DNA of 64,000 bases from Diphasiastrum complanatum (GCA_029204225.1 MU831907.1:33284-97283); one strand, 5' to 3'. Shown: positions 36,421 to 48,928, numbered from the stretch's first letter. Program-made: numbers and translations. Notes: a model not told the origin generated them from the letters alone.

Positions 36421-37728
36421 ATGGTGCAATCCGACCTTTCCAGTCTGTGGGACGAGGTAGACATTGTCAGGCGGGTTGCCGACAAGGCCAACAAGACCGG
36501 TCAGAAGATCGTGCGCTGCCGATATTGTCTCGTCGAGTTTGCTTCATCCTTCACTCGCCTTAAAGGCCATCTGCTCGGTGCACGCGCAAAAAATTGTGCC
36601 ACCTTGAATGCTGCCCCTTGTGGCAGCATGACCGTCCCCGACAGGCAGCGACTACTGGACACCTACGGGCCGCGGCTCGTGGCAGGGGAGAACACCATTT
36701 CGGAGGGCATTCTTCGATTTTGCACCGCTCCTTATGTGGCTGACCCAGAATTGCTGCCTGCTTGGCTGGCACGCACGAGGAGAGGGAGTGCATCCTCCTC
36801 CAGTCCCTTTGCCCCTCATCCCCCTCAAACAGTTCCGCCTCACGCACCCCCATTTGCTCAGATTCCGGTGGATCCCATCCCATCGCGTCCGCCAGTTGCC
36901 ACTGCGGTTCCACCACCACCCACTGTTGCTTGCACTCCCCCAGTCTACGACTTTCTCATAGACTCTCCGCCACCCGAGCAGGCCCAGGATGCTACTGCTG
37001 GGGCCTTCGAGGATGTGGAAGAGATCCCTTCTTCCTTCCCTTCCCATCCGGATGACCTCCTCAGCCAGCAATTTTCGTAGCCCATGCCAGATGTTGCCCC
37101 TCCACCAGTGCACCCCACCTATGCTGTTGCACCCATCCCTGCCAATGCATCCCACTCTCCCCATTCCACGTCTACAGCCGATGCATCCACTAGTGTCCAA
37201 CCTGTCGCGTCATCGTCCATTCCCGTCACAGTTGGTGCACCATGCTGGAGGTCCACCACCCGTCGCCCACTAGGGAGAGCCCTTGTGCAGCAGACTATTC
37301 GCGGTGCTCATCAGCCACACATGGACAGAGAGGCCACACAGGCCATGGCCAGTCTAATTTACGAGCTGAACCTACCCTTTGCCATCATCGACTCTGAGCC
37401 CTTCAAAAGGGCCTTCCGCCTTGCACAATCTGTCAGCCCTAGCTGGAGAGTCCCTAGTTTAGAGGTTGTCCGCACACACATGCTAAGGGATAGGGTTGAG
37501 TCCTTGTCTAGAGAGATGGAGCCTCTGCGTCGGCACTGGGCCACTTACGGTTGCAGCATCATGTTCGATGGCTGGACTGATGTCAGGAGGAGGCCGATCC
37601 TCAACATACTGGTCTCCAACTGCATGGGCACACAGTTTTTGAGGGCAGTGGATTGTAGCAGGGGGGGGGGGGAGAGTCTGTTGCACCGGCGCCTCAAAGG
37701 GCGCTGGGACTTGAGCGGTTTTTCCAAC
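36421..37728 (+). pseudogene. hAT transposase, N-terminal exon: BED finger and DUF659 start
   Basis: From ATG 36421 the protein opens with a BED-type zinc finger (Cys 33 and Cys 36 in CRYC, His 50, Cys 59 in KNCATL). A Pro-rich linker follows, then the DUF659 region (LNLPFAIIDSEPFKRAF, GCSIMFDGWTDVRRRPILNI). A single in-frame TAG at 37078-37080 interrupts it; CAG at this place would be a CHG methylation site prone to C-to-T change. A run of G at about 37663-37673 marks the point where family similarity fades (DCSRGGGESLL). The gypsy fragment begins near 37730-37757. A leader of about 285 bases separates ATG from the left terminus. Confidence 0.9.
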
Positions 37729-37756
37729 ACGCGCTTAAGTCTAACATTCATCCATC

Positions 37757-38552
37757 ATGCACTTACGTAAAAGCCAACTCAGAAACGTAACAAGCTTAAC
37801 CATTCAAACTTAAGAAAACTGGAATCCCAACCAACCCGAAAGCCAACCCAGAATCCGTCCCCAAAAGGAAACCAAAGGCAAAGACAAGCCACACATGAAA
37901 CCCAAGGCATAGTGGTCGCCAAACTGACCAATTGGCATAGCAGCAGGCCACTCGTCGGTGACGTGGACCCTTAGGCGTCGGCGACGCAAAAAGATTGTAG
38001 AAAGGGTCCTTCCACTTGGACTAGTCCCGGAGGCAAAACCGAAATGGTAATCATCCCCAAGGATCAACTTTATTAGATTTGGAAGAGGTTACATTCATAC
38101 ATAGACTGACCGGTCTCGGGGCCACCAACACGTGCTGGGCATTGTGCCTAGCCCGTGAGGGAGCTGAGACCTGGCGAATGGATTCATGGCGCTGGTTGAG
38201 CTGCCCAAGTTTCTATCTGCCAGACTCCCCTATAGTTTTGTTGTGATTCGGCGCACCCCCTCTGTTCTGAAACATAGTGGTTTCTGGTAAAGCACGCTTT
38301 TTGAACTTGGTTTTTATTTTGCTGATTAAGACTGGCAAGTCTGGCAGAATCAATCTAGCTCCCGGACATGGGCCTCAGGAGCCGTCCCGGCGGCAGAATC
38401 AACTTGCTTCCTGACTAGGCCATGACTCGAGCTCCAGAGCTAGCTCATGACTTGTGACTACTTGACTAGCTCACCATAGGTCGGAGGCTCAGAGTGTCAC
38501 CCCTTATAGTCTTACAGGGCACGCTGGGTGCACCCGAGTCAGCTTTACAACA
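37757..38552 (-). repeat. 3' LTR of the gypsy fragment
   Basis: It starts tgttgtaaagctgactcggg on the minus strand. The segment actcccctatagtNttgNtgtgattcggc is shared with the LTRs at 44.3 and 47.4 kb, so the families are related. The lower boundary is not certain; tgcacttacg at 37757 is a candidate. Confidence 0.65.
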
Positions 38553-38918
38553 TTCTCCCCTCGTTTGAGAAAGCTGATGTCCTCATCAGGGCCAAACTAG
38601 AACCTAAGACTCATGGCACGGGCTTAATTCACCGGCCAGACTTTATTCACATATACAAGGGCACGGGCTTGATTCACCGGCCAAAGGAGACCAACTGTAA
38701 AGAGAAGTAAAAACATTGTGTTTGCACCCAGCACAGGAAAAGTGTGGATCTAGTTCACTTATGTAAAACCTGTGTAAAGCTGCTGCACTTAGCCATTAGA
38801 TTGAAGCTCACTCCTCGATGAGAAATGCGGCTTACTTTATTAACATGAAAGAAAAAGGTACTTACGGCTCCCTTAAGCCTCAGATATGTCATTTCTATCG
38901 CACGTCTAGATGAGTCCC

Positions 38919-39374
38919 CTAGGACTCTAGATTTTTCGTTTGGTCGTCCAGGTTGAGCTCCTTGGGCTCTGCATCGGCAATTAGATTCACCTCTGATGTA
39001 GAAGCTGCAGGCAATGTTGGCTCCATTTGACCTCGCGTCAGCTGGTTTGTCACTGCTGGATGTCCTTCATTAAAGAGGTGAGCTTTCGCTTGGTCACACA
39101 AGTTGAGCTCCTTGAGCTCTGCATCGGCACTTGGATTCACCTTTGATGTAGAAACTGTAGGCAATGTTGGCTTCATTTGGTCCCGTGTTAGCTGGTTTGT
39201 CACTGTTGGCTGCCCTTCGTTAAAGAGGTGAATGAGATTGGGAGGGATGGTTGGCTCAGGTTCATTTGTGTCGTTCTTTTCTAGTTGGTCCCCTGGCACA
39301 GCTCTGACGACACAAGGTCTCCTGCCATTATATAATAATACAAGGTTAACCCCTTTTGCCAAGAAGGTCACCAC
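38919..39374 (-). pseudogene. Post-protease ORF with two 50-residue tandem repeats
   Basis: A 151-codon open frame ends the coding part of the gypsy fragment. Its first 40 residues (FLAKGVNLVLLYNGRRP) follow the protease. Then two copies of a repeat of about 50 residues appear, each containing HLFNEG.P.VTNQLTR.QM and P.ADAE.KELNL.DQ-like motifs. The repeat corresponds to about 150 bases tandemly duplicated. It matches no domain I know; it could be an added linker in a non-autonomous element. Confidence 0.7.
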
Positions 39375-39386
39375 ATGTTCGTTAAA

Positions 39387-39940
39387 CTAGCTTAATCCCA
39401 AAATAGCATCGAAGGCATCCATCTTCAAGATTGTGAACATTAGTCGATTCTTCCAAGTTCCCAGGGAGATTGGTAAGTTGGTTGCCAATCTACAAGTGGT
39501 CGTTGTACCTTTCGTGGTCTCCACACAAATAGGAGTCACATTTTCTTCACATTGGATGTCCAATTCCCTTGCCAATAGTAAATGATCTTGTCTTGAATAC
39601 AGCCTTTCAGGTACAATAACTTTGATCCTCTCGCAGGAGTCGCCATGAGATGTTCACGATACGCCACAAGTGCCCCTATCTGTTGGAAGGCATTCAAGTC
39701 GGACTCCGTCAAATCCGTTTCTGGGTCTTCTTTGTTCACCATCTTCTTGATCGAATGTCTCTCTCTCCATCCTATCAAATCCTTCAATGGCAGCCATGAT
39801 TTGCTTGTTCAATGGTTTGGGGCATGACCTCCAAGAGTGACCTTGTTGATGACGGTTGAAGCAGCGCATGGAACTGCCCACTGTTGGTGAGCCGTTGCTG
39901 TGACTAGCTGAAGGTCCAGCATTACAATGCCACAAATTGC
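39387..39940 (-). pseudogene. Gypsy gag end (zinc knuckle) and aspartic protease
   Basis: The protease frame at 39575-39387 contains CRLATNLPISLGTWKNRLMF and DAFDAILGLS, the conserved C-terminal ILG motif of retropepsins; the catalytic DTG/DSG triad is not intact in this frame. Upstream, in another frame near 39860, CFNRHQQGHSWRSC is a CCHC knuckle with Arg in place of the second Cys. Frames are shifted relative to each other, so it is inactive. Confidence 0.75.
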
Positions 39941-40427
39941 ATTCAGATGGGTGTACTGCTAGAGGCCGAGTTCTCTCATATTGTTCATACCCCCTGTGCA
40001 GCGCACGGCATAGACCTTCTGATGGGGGACATAGGAGCACTTCCCTGGGTTAGAGCCATCGTCCGGGAGGCCCTCTTCCTGGTGACTTTTGTCACCAGAA
40101 AGAGGCGTGTTCTTGCCATGTTCCGGGTATTCAGCCATTTGGACCTCCGTAAGCCAGCCCCCACATGCTTTGTATTTGACTTGGCGGTCATCGACCGTCT
40201 TATCAGGTGTAGGGTGCAGCTTCTACAGATAGTTGCCAGTGATCTTTGGCGTGCCAATACGTTTCAGCACACTGAGAATGGGGAGCACTTCTTTGGAGGG
40301 ATGCACAAACATTGTCAGGACTGCTTCGACCACTCTACATTGTGCTCCGCATGGCTGACAGCGTGGGGTATGAGCTCATGGACCGGATTGGACAGTTCCT
40401 ACAACTTCCCATCTTGCAGCCAAAGAG
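39941..40427 (+). pseudogene. hAT transposase, middle exon
   Basis: The transposase resumes with GVLLEAEFSHIVHTPCAAHG and IDLLMGDIGALPWVRAIV, the strongly conserved TPCAAHCxDLxLEDIG block of DUF659-type hATs. A frameshift near 40310 is needed to continue into LYIVLRMADSVGYELMDRIG, the region before the hATC domain. The exon ends at the donor caaagag/gtaagc (40427). Confidence 0.88.
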
Positions 40428-40541
40428 GTAAGCGGTACAGTGTTGTAATTGTTCTTTATCTTTTCAATGGTTGCTAGTTTGTTTTTTTGTGAATGTTACG
40501 ATTTTTTGTAATGCCCTAAACCAAATGCCTCTCAACTGCAG

Positions 40542-40887
40542 GATGACAGAGCTGAAGTTCATATGGGAGACGCGGTGGAACTACTTCCACAGGAGTATCC
40601 ACAACGTTGCACACATGCTGCATCCCCTCTTCCTCTCTCTGACACAGATCGTAGACAGAGAACTTGAGGCCGATTGGCTTCAGTACATTCATAGGGTGGA
40701 TCCACACATAGGTTTGGATCCTATCAGGCTCATGGAGGAGCTCGTTGCATTTCGTTTTGGCATGGGCACGTTCGGTCACTCGGCTGCTCAGGATCCAGAG
40801 AGGAGACAACTCCCCATTACCTGGTGGACCATGTTCGGCAGCACCTATCCATCCATACAGCGTCTTGCACTGCGGGTCCTTTCACAG
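40542..40887 (+). pseudogene. hAT transposase exon with TRW and DP blocks
   Basis: After the acceptor aactgcag the exon encodes LKFIWETRWNYFHRSIHNVA and FLNP-like LHPLFLSLTQ, then LPITWWTMFGSTYPSIQRLA, the start of the hATC region. It closes at the donor cacag/gtatgc. The reading frame is intact, with good splice sites on both sides. Confidence 0.9.
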
Positions 40888-40977
40888 GTATGCATCTCAT
40901 CTCATCCTCCCTTGCTGTGTTTCGTTGACGTTCCACCCGTGCACGTGTGCTGAACCATTTCATTGCACATACCACAG

Positions 40978-41139
40978 GACTGCGCTGCCTCCGTGTGTGA
41001 GCGTAATTGGAGCACATGGGCACTCATTCACACGAGGAGAAGAAACAGACTGTCAATGAGTCAGTTGGAGTGGTTGGTGTTCTGTAGCACCAACGCACGT
41101 CTCGTCAGGAGACTGCCGACCATTACGAGCGCATTGCAG
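40978..41139 (+). pseudogene. hAT transposase exon: hATC dimerisation core
   Basis: It encodes CAASVCERNWSTWALIHTRR and NRLSMSQLEWLVFCSTNARL, the signature of the hAT C-terminal dimerisation domain (xxSxCERNWSTFxxIHTKKRNRL). Acceptor taccacag and donor attgcag/gtgaaa flank it; the introns on both sides are about 90-105 bases. Confidence 0.93.
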
Positions 41140-41245
41140 GTGAAAAGCTATTCTCCCATTGCATGTTGGTTGACGTCTCACTAAAATGTAGGTTTCAATT
41201 TTTGATTGAGTTGTTTTCCTGACACGCTCAATTTTGGTCTTGCAG

Positions 41246-42980
<1,735 letters not shown>

Positions 42981-43437
42981 TTGTGGCTCTATTGTTTTAT
43001 TTTTAGCAGTTTCATATCATGTTCCATGTTTGGCGACCAGATGGTCGAACACTGTATTCATACCATTTTCCATATTATATTCAGTGTTGGACGTATTCTA
43101 TTCACTACACAATGTGTATTTGTCAATTTGTAATTGTGATGTTCTACTTGCAGTTTTACTTCAAATGGTGTGTGCGTGTTTTCAATTAGTTCTCACTACA
43201 GGGATTGAGAGCATATGCAGAACACAGAAATACAACCCCCATGATAGCATTTCATAAACACATACATCAGATTGCAATACACAAGGCACGCATTGCACAA
43301 AAAACACACCGTACATTAATTCATCAGATGTATCAAAATAACAATACGTATTCCCACCACATACGGCTGGGGTTGTTCTTTACACTATGCTAGACACTAA
43401 ATGCTGCCTCATCTACTGATGAACATTACATAACAAC
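42981..43437. other. 3' flank of the hAT transposase
   Basis: AT-rich sequence after the transposase stop; likely 3' UTR and element interior. The motif ccacatacggct occurs here (43361) and again at 47818 just past the LTR insertion. ACAAC at 43433-43437 is the left copy of the target duplication of the next element. Confidence 0.5.
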
Positions 43438-44650
43438 TGTAGCGCAGGCATCCCAAAGGGAGCCGGGAACCATGACTTAGCTTCCCAGCCTTCAACTATT
43501 GCCATCCAAACCCACTTGACATACAAGCAGCCAACTCGCCAACAACGATTAGACTTAACCAACTTGAAGTTCCGAAAACCAACATTGAGATCCAACCTGG
43601 CGCCATGCCAGATCGGGGGTCTCGATATGGGTGACTTCCCTCCAAGCAAGCCGCCCGACATACATCAAACCTAACCAACTCGAAGCTTCGTTACAAACGA
43701 GTAACATCCATTCCAAGCAAGCGGTCAGACTTACATCAGACTTAACCAACTGAAAGCTTCGTCAAGAGCGCTGGAAGCCAACCTGGCGCCACACCAGACT
43801 GGACAGCCATAAACAGGTAACTTCCACCCAAGCAAGCCATCCAACTCAGCCGACAGGTTAGAGCCCGTTCCCCAAGAGCTAAACCCATTCACGTTCATGC
43901 AAGGAACACTCAGAACCACAAGCCGTGACAGATATGGAGACAACCAGTTCCTAGACCAAATGGTCCCAACAGCATACCGCTGGCGCCACGGACCGAATGA
44001 TCCCGACGGCATACCGCTGGCGTCTCGGGATACGACCCTAAGCTATGTGCCAAGTAAAAAATTTTGAAAGCGGCCTTACAACTGGCACTTTTACTGAACA
44101 CTTAAACCCAGAAGGTAATCAGAGTCAGTTTGAGAAAAATCCCACTTTATTGATAAATCTGAGAAGGTTACATTTCAAGCGTGTGACCAACCCTAGTCTC
44201 CGGGGCGCTAGCATGCCAAGGCGAGAGCCATGACAACATTCCAGCAAGGGAGGCTGAGACTTGGTTGGAGCTCGTCCTGAGTCGCAACCCGCACTCCCCT
44301 ATAGTATTGGTGTGATTCGGCACCCCCCCCCCCTCATACCAAGCACTCTACCCAAGCTGGTAAAGCACGTTTTTCTCTCTCTAGAATTTTCTCTTTCTAG
44401 AAAGTCATTTTCTCTCTCTAGATTTTATTGATCCCCAGGCTTCCTTTAATCATGCCTAGATCGTGTGAGGTGATTGCACATCGATCTGAGCTCTCTGGAC
44501 TCCACTAGAACCGATCAAAGATTTTCAGCCATAGGAACTTAGCGCCGGCTGGATTCTGGTCACAGTGGCACCGAGAGCAGCAGGGGCGCTGCTGGCGCCC
44601 GGGACATAGCTGGTGCCAGAAGTAAAGCTTGTAAAGGTAGCTTTACAACA
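43438..44650 (-). repeat. 3' LTR (1213 bp) of the non-autonomous element
   Basis: Bases 43690-44650 match 46813-47806 closely. The first ~250 bases have no counterpart in the other LTR. Inside the LTR are degenerate repeats built on acttaaccaact, gaagcttcg and agccaacctggcgcca. Confidence 0.88.
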
Positions 44651-46812
44651 TCCACCCCACCTTTATAAAATCTGATGTCCTCATGAGATGTCAGATTAAA
44701 GTAAAGGTGTCTCCCAATTAAAATAACTATACATTTAAGCTACTTGGCACAGTACTCAATTTACTGGCCACTTTTTATTAACATTGAAGCTGGCACACCA
44801 CAAGTCGGAGGCTCAGCTCTTTACATAACTTGGAAAATATATCTGTGTCTGGGAAAAGCGTAGATTTTATATCGCTTTCGTAAAACCCAAAAACCTTATT
44901 AACTAGTGACAGAGGCCTTTTTTTGAAATGTTCGCCCCTGTCGCTTCTGACTTTCGACTTTGGAACTCCTTTGAGCTCCTGATTTGTCCTTGATGCACTT
45001 TGTGTTGAGCTCCCTTGAGCTCCAGATTTGTTCAGTTCTACACATGTATCAAGGCTCCCTGAGCCAAAGGATTTATCGTTTGATTGCCCACTTTATGGTC
45101 CACTCCGTGCCTTGTTGCTTCTGCACTTGGATTTCTCTCCTTGTCCCAGCCTGATCTTGATACTTTTCCATCTTGGCACTTTAAGGTAGGCAAAGATTGA
45201 GTACTCCGCAATGCACCTCTCACTTAGCTTGAAGTAGCTCTTTGAATCAGCCCAAATGTAACCATTGACCTCGTGGAAAGCCAAAGGGTCACACCAGTTT
45301 GATCCGCATCCAAACTATCTCTTCGCGTTTGTTTGATGCACCATGTCCGTCGCGCAAAACTTGACTTTCACAATTCCATCACTGGTCAGTTGCCTCACAG
45401 TCAAAACAAGAAGTGTACATCGAGCTTGGCTTCAAGTAGCTCTCTTTGAATCAGACACATGCACCCAGAGTTTGCACTAGTCCGATCTCAACGCGAACTG
45501 TCCCTTAGCGTCCGTTCGAAATACCAAGTCTCTCATGCAAGGCTCAACTTTCACAGTTCCTTCATTGATCAGCTGCCTTACACGTAACACAAGCCAGCGT
45601 ACTCATATGTTTCCTCATCATTGCTGGTCCAGAGAAAGCCTATAACAAACTTTCCTTTCCACAACAGAACTTTGTCAACTTATTAGGTCCAAAGTTCGCC
45701 AGTCTCCTCGTGTGAGTATGGCTAGGTCACCTTGAATTTGCCCCCGTTTTGATCAACTTTCATTCAAAATTTTCCCCAAGAGAGAGAGGTGTGTGTGATA
45801 GTTCCCCTCCACTTATAAAATCAGCTGATCGGACTTAGAGTAGAGTTCTTCGGACAAAATGCCTTTCCAACACTTTGCTTCCCATCTGCTAAGATTATGG
45901 CTCGATCCAACTTGTTGCCAATCTCTGAAGAGGATCCTAGTCTTTCCCCTTTGAGGAAAACCCAACTGATACTGGATATCACCCATGCTCAGTGAGTTTC
46001 AGTTCCGAAGGTGGCCGTCCCAAAATGAAGACCAACTGCTCCATAGAAGATCTCCCCTGAAATTGCCCTTTCCAACTTTTTGACTTTCTGCTTGCGTCTG
46101 GTGGGCGTTGTTGCAAATGAAACTAATCCAAGAAACAGGCTAGCCATCCATCCTTTGCAAACATTGAGTCATTTTGTTGCTGTTCACATGCGAGTACTTG
46201 AAGTGCAAATCTGCCCCACAGATTCTGTAGTCCTCTTTGATTGATGGTATCAGCCTTCAAAAGAAAGGTTCCTTCTCGAGCCATCAGCTCCTTGTACCAC
46301 AAGCAATCATGCAAACCAGGCAAAGCACGAGTACTAAGACTCACCACGAATACATACAAGTAAGACACTCAGGCAAATTTACTAACAAGTAACAAAGACA
46401 AGGTCCCCCTTTGAGATGGTCCTGCCAACGGACCTTTGCCTGGCCGCGCCCATATAAATCGATCATAGAATCAGCCCACATAGGACACCCCTCCAACCAT
46501 CCGTGCTTTCACCGTTAAGTAGCACATTGCCTCAGTAACGTCCCACCAGTTTTTGGTCGATAGCCCTTATAGCTAAACAATCGGCAGCTATCCCGCACCG
46601 GCAGCTAACCACCCGTGCTTTACACCCAAATTCGAGCAGCATCTCTGTATCAATGGTTAACCCGTACAGTTCGAATATGTCACCCCGCACCCCACAAGGT
46701 ACAGATCGTGCTTTCACCTACCTAGGCAGCACTTTGCCTCATCCGTCCTACGTGCAGACAGCGCCAGGCCCGAACCGCGAGAACTGACCGTGCTTACACC
46801 TCGAGGGTAGCA
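44651..46812 (-). other. Interior of the non-autonomous LTR element
   Basis: No pol motif was found in any frame. Minus-strand frames at 45284-45038 and 46368-46123 have no known domain. The motif gagctccNttgagctc recurs, also seen in the gypsy fragment at 38.9-39.1 kb. No initiator-Met primer site was found next to the 5' LTR. Confidence 0.55.
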
Positions 46813-46815
46813 CGT
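46493..46815. repeat. Four degenerate ~100-bp repeats beside the 5' LTR
   Basis: The phrase accNtccgtgctttcacc followed by an agcac box occurs near 46495, 46608, 46705 and 46788. It lies where the primer-binding site and LTR end should be, so it may represent rearranged LTR sequence. Confidence 0.6.
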
Positions 46816-47806
46816 TACAAACGAGTAACATCCATTCCAAGCAAGCGGTCAGACTTACATCAGACTTAACCAACTGAAAGCTTCGTCATGAGCGCTGGAA
46901 GCCAACCTGGCGCCACGCCAGACTGGACAGCCATAAATAGGTAACTTCCACCCAAGCAAGCCATCCAACTCAGCCGACAGGTTAGAGCCCGTTCCCCAAG
47001 AGCTAAACCCATTCACGTTCATGCAAGAAACACTCAGAACCACAAGCCGCGACAGATATGGAGACAACCAGTTCCTGGACCAAATGGTCCCGACAGCATA
47101 CCGCTGGCGCCACGGACCGAATGGTCCCGACGGCATACCGTTGGCGTCCCGGAATACGACCCTCAGCTATGTGCCAAGTTAAAAATTTTGAAAGCGGCCT
47201 TACAACTGGCGCTTTTACCGAACACTTAAACCCAGAAGGTAATCAGAGTCAGTTTGAGAAAAATCCCACTTTATTGATAAATCTGAGAAGGTTACATCTC
47301 AAGTGTGTGACCGAACCTAGTCTCCGGGGCGTAGCATGCCAAGGCGAGAGCCATGACAACATTCCAGCAAGGGAGGCTGAGACTTGGTTGGAGCTCGCCT
47401 TGAGTCGCAACCCGCACTCCCCTATAGTATTGGTGTGATTCGGCACCCCCCCCCCATACCAAGCACTCTACCCAAGCTGGTAAAGCACATTTTTCTCTCT
47501 CTAGAATTTTCTCTTTCTAGAAAGTCATTTTCTCTCTCTAGATTTTATTGATTCCCAGGCTTCCTTTAATCATGCCTAGATCGTGTGAGGTGATTACACA
47601 TCGATCTGAGCTCTCTGGACTCCACTAGAACCGATCAAAGATTTTCAGCCATAGGAACTTAGCGCCGGCTGGATTCTGGTCACAGTGGCGCCGGGAGCAG
47701 CGCCGGCGCTGTTGGCGCCTGGAGCAGCAGGGGCGCTGCTGGCGCCGGGGACATAGCTGGTGCCGATGGCGCCGGAAGTAAAGCTTGTAAAGGTAGCTTT
47801 ACAACA
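46813..47806 (-). repeat. 5' LTR of the non-autonomous element
   Basis: About 994 bases matching 43690-44650. It has about 45 extra bases of ggcgcc-rich sequence near 47690-47780 compared with the other LTR. The end that should meet the primer site is replaced at cgttacaaacgag. Confidence 0.85.
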
Positions 47807-47853
47807 ACAACAATCAGCCACATACGGCTAGACCCCGTCTATGCTAAACATTC

Positions 47854-48219
47854 CTATGGATCCTCCACAGACTCCTCGCCCTCGTCAGGAGCATTGTTAT
47901 GTCGCTCTCGCTCTGCCTCCCGGTTAGCCTGAGCTGCCTCCTGGTCAGCCCGACGGCAGGCAGCCCTTTCCTTGACCATGATGAGCTGCCATCGTGTGAA
48001 GTTCATTCCGATCTGCTCATCCAAATCTAGCTCGACAGCGGGAGCAGGGGCCACAGCGGGGGCGGGGATCTGCAGCTCTGGGTGTCTCTCCCGAGTTTGT
48101 CGCAGCATCTCTGCAATGTCTGACTCTTGCTTTCGATGCCTTTCGTTGTGCCTTCGGACATCTTCCTCGAGCTTCCTCCTGGCTTCGCCCTCAGGCCTTG
48201 GTGGTATGCGCTCTGCCAT
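47854..48219 (-). CDS. Antisense 121-aa charged coiled-coil protein at the hAT 3' end
   Basis: An open frame free of stops runs antisense to the transposase between the LTR insertion and the right terminus. It begins MAERIPPRPEGEARRKLEED, has a Lys/Arg/Glu-rich helical stretch (about 10-50), an Ala/Pro hinge (IPAPAVAPAPAVEL), a second conserved-looking stretch (EQIGMNFTRWQLIMVKERAA, about 70-90) and an acidic end. Heptad-like spacing suggests a coiled coil. A TTAAATA box lies about 105 bases upstream of the ATG (48325-48331). I know no matching family. It may be an accessory gene of this hAT lineage or a chance frame in GC-rich DNA; the organised composition favours the first. Confidence 0.5.
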   Translation of the reverse strand: MAERIPPRPEGEARRKLEEDVRRHNERHRKQESDIAEMLRQTRERHPELQIPAPAVAPAPAVELDLDEQIGMNFTRWQLIMVKERAACRRADQEAAQANREAERERHNNAPDEGEESVEDP

Positions 48220-48239
48220 CTCACGACACCTTGTTTCTC

Positions 48240-48312
48240 GAACTGGCTCTCACAATGCCTCTCACAATATTTCTCACAATGCCTCTCACAGCCTCTCACT
48301 GGCTCTCACAGC
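48240..48312. repeat. Short repeats in the leader of the antisense ORF
   Basis: The phrase ctctcaca followed by atgc, atatt or gcc recurs about six times between the ATG and the TTAAATA box. Confidence 0.7.
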
Positions 48313-48349
48313 CTCGTGAATGCCTATTTAACCCCACAGCCTGTTCCCC

Positions 48350-48715
48350 CATGTGCAGTTGTTGATGATCCCTCCATGTGCCCTTGTACTTGTCCCCATT
48401 AATTCTGATGTGCTACTGTACCTGCTCCATGTACCTGTATCACATGCTACACTCCGATTGGGTCCGTGTTCTGCTCCCCCACAGTGCCCATGTGACGGCG
48501 TACCTGTCCGGATTTGTCCCATGTGCCTCTGTACCTGCCCCCATGTGATGCTCCCCCCCTATGTTGGTCTCCCATTGGCCCCATGGTCTGCTCACCCACA
48601 GTGCCCATGTGCCTCTGTACTTGCCCCCATGTGATGCTACCCCCTTGTGTTGGTCTCCCATTGGCCCCTCGGTCTGCTCACCCGTAGTGCCCATGTGCCA
48701 CTGCACCAGTCCCTT
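48350..48715. repeat. ~100-bp GC-rich tandem repeat near the hAT right end
   Basis: Three to four units contain cccatgtgcctctgtacNtg, cccccatgtgatgct, and ggtctcccattggcccc with ctgctcacccNNagtg. The last two are most alike. They are subterminal, as expected for transposase-binding repeats, and could also belong to the antisense promoter. Confidence 0.85.
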
Positions 48716-48825
48716 GCATCATGTATTGTACCCTCTTTTTTTACACCCAAAACCCCTTCTTTTTGTTTTTTTTTGGTAGTTAATATGCAAAAAAAAAATT
48801 ATTAAAAATATTTAAATTTTTTTTA

Positions 48826-48928
48826 TTAAAAATGGTACCGTCCTGGTACCGCGGGTCTGAGGGCGGTACCATATCGGCAGTACCACTGATATGGTACCGG
48901 CGGTACCATACCAGTGGTACCACGGGGT
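48826..48928. repeat. GGTACC-rich right terminus with a near-perfect hairpin
   Basis: GGTACC occurs six times within about 100 bases. Bases 48883-48899 and 48901-48917 form arms of 17 bases with one mismatch and a one-base loop. An AT-rich run (48785-48830) precedes it. This mirrors the GGTACCGCGGTACC palindrome at the left end. Confidence 0.88.

Larger units (their letters stand above)
37740..39940 (-). mobile_element. Gypsy gag-protease-LTR fragment inserted in the hAT transposase gene
   Basis: Read on the minus strand the order is gag zinc knuckle, protease, a repeat-containing ORF, a polypurine tract (cgaggggagaa at 38553-38563) and an LTR starting tgttgtaaagc (38552 downward). Reverse transcriptase, RNase H and integrase are missing, although gag-protease and the LTR are closely spaced. 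No upstream LTR or primer site is present. About 45 residues of the hAT transposase expected between its two halves are also missing, so a deletion probably removed the 5' LTR together with transposase codons. Confidence 0.75.
43438..47806 (-). mobile_element. 4.4-kb non-autonomous LTR element with ACAAC target duplication
   Basis: The element begins tgtagcgcaggc and ends gctttacaaca, and is flanked by ACAAC at 43433-43437 and 47807-47811. LTRs are at 43438-44650 and about 46813-47806. A polypurine tract (aaaggtggggtgga on the minus strand, 44651-44664) adjoins the 3' LTR and sets the orientation as minus. The interior of about 2.16 kb has no gag or pol domain; only short frames such as 46368-46123 exist. 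It resembles large non-autonomous derivatives that depend on a related gypsy element. The LTR shares blocks with the gypsy LTR at 37.8-38.5 kb, a possible partner family. Confidence 0.85.

Noticed and set aside
36560-37200. Minus-strand open frames opposite the BED-finger exon
   Set aside because: GC-rich antisense shadows of the hAT transposase; they lack any motif.
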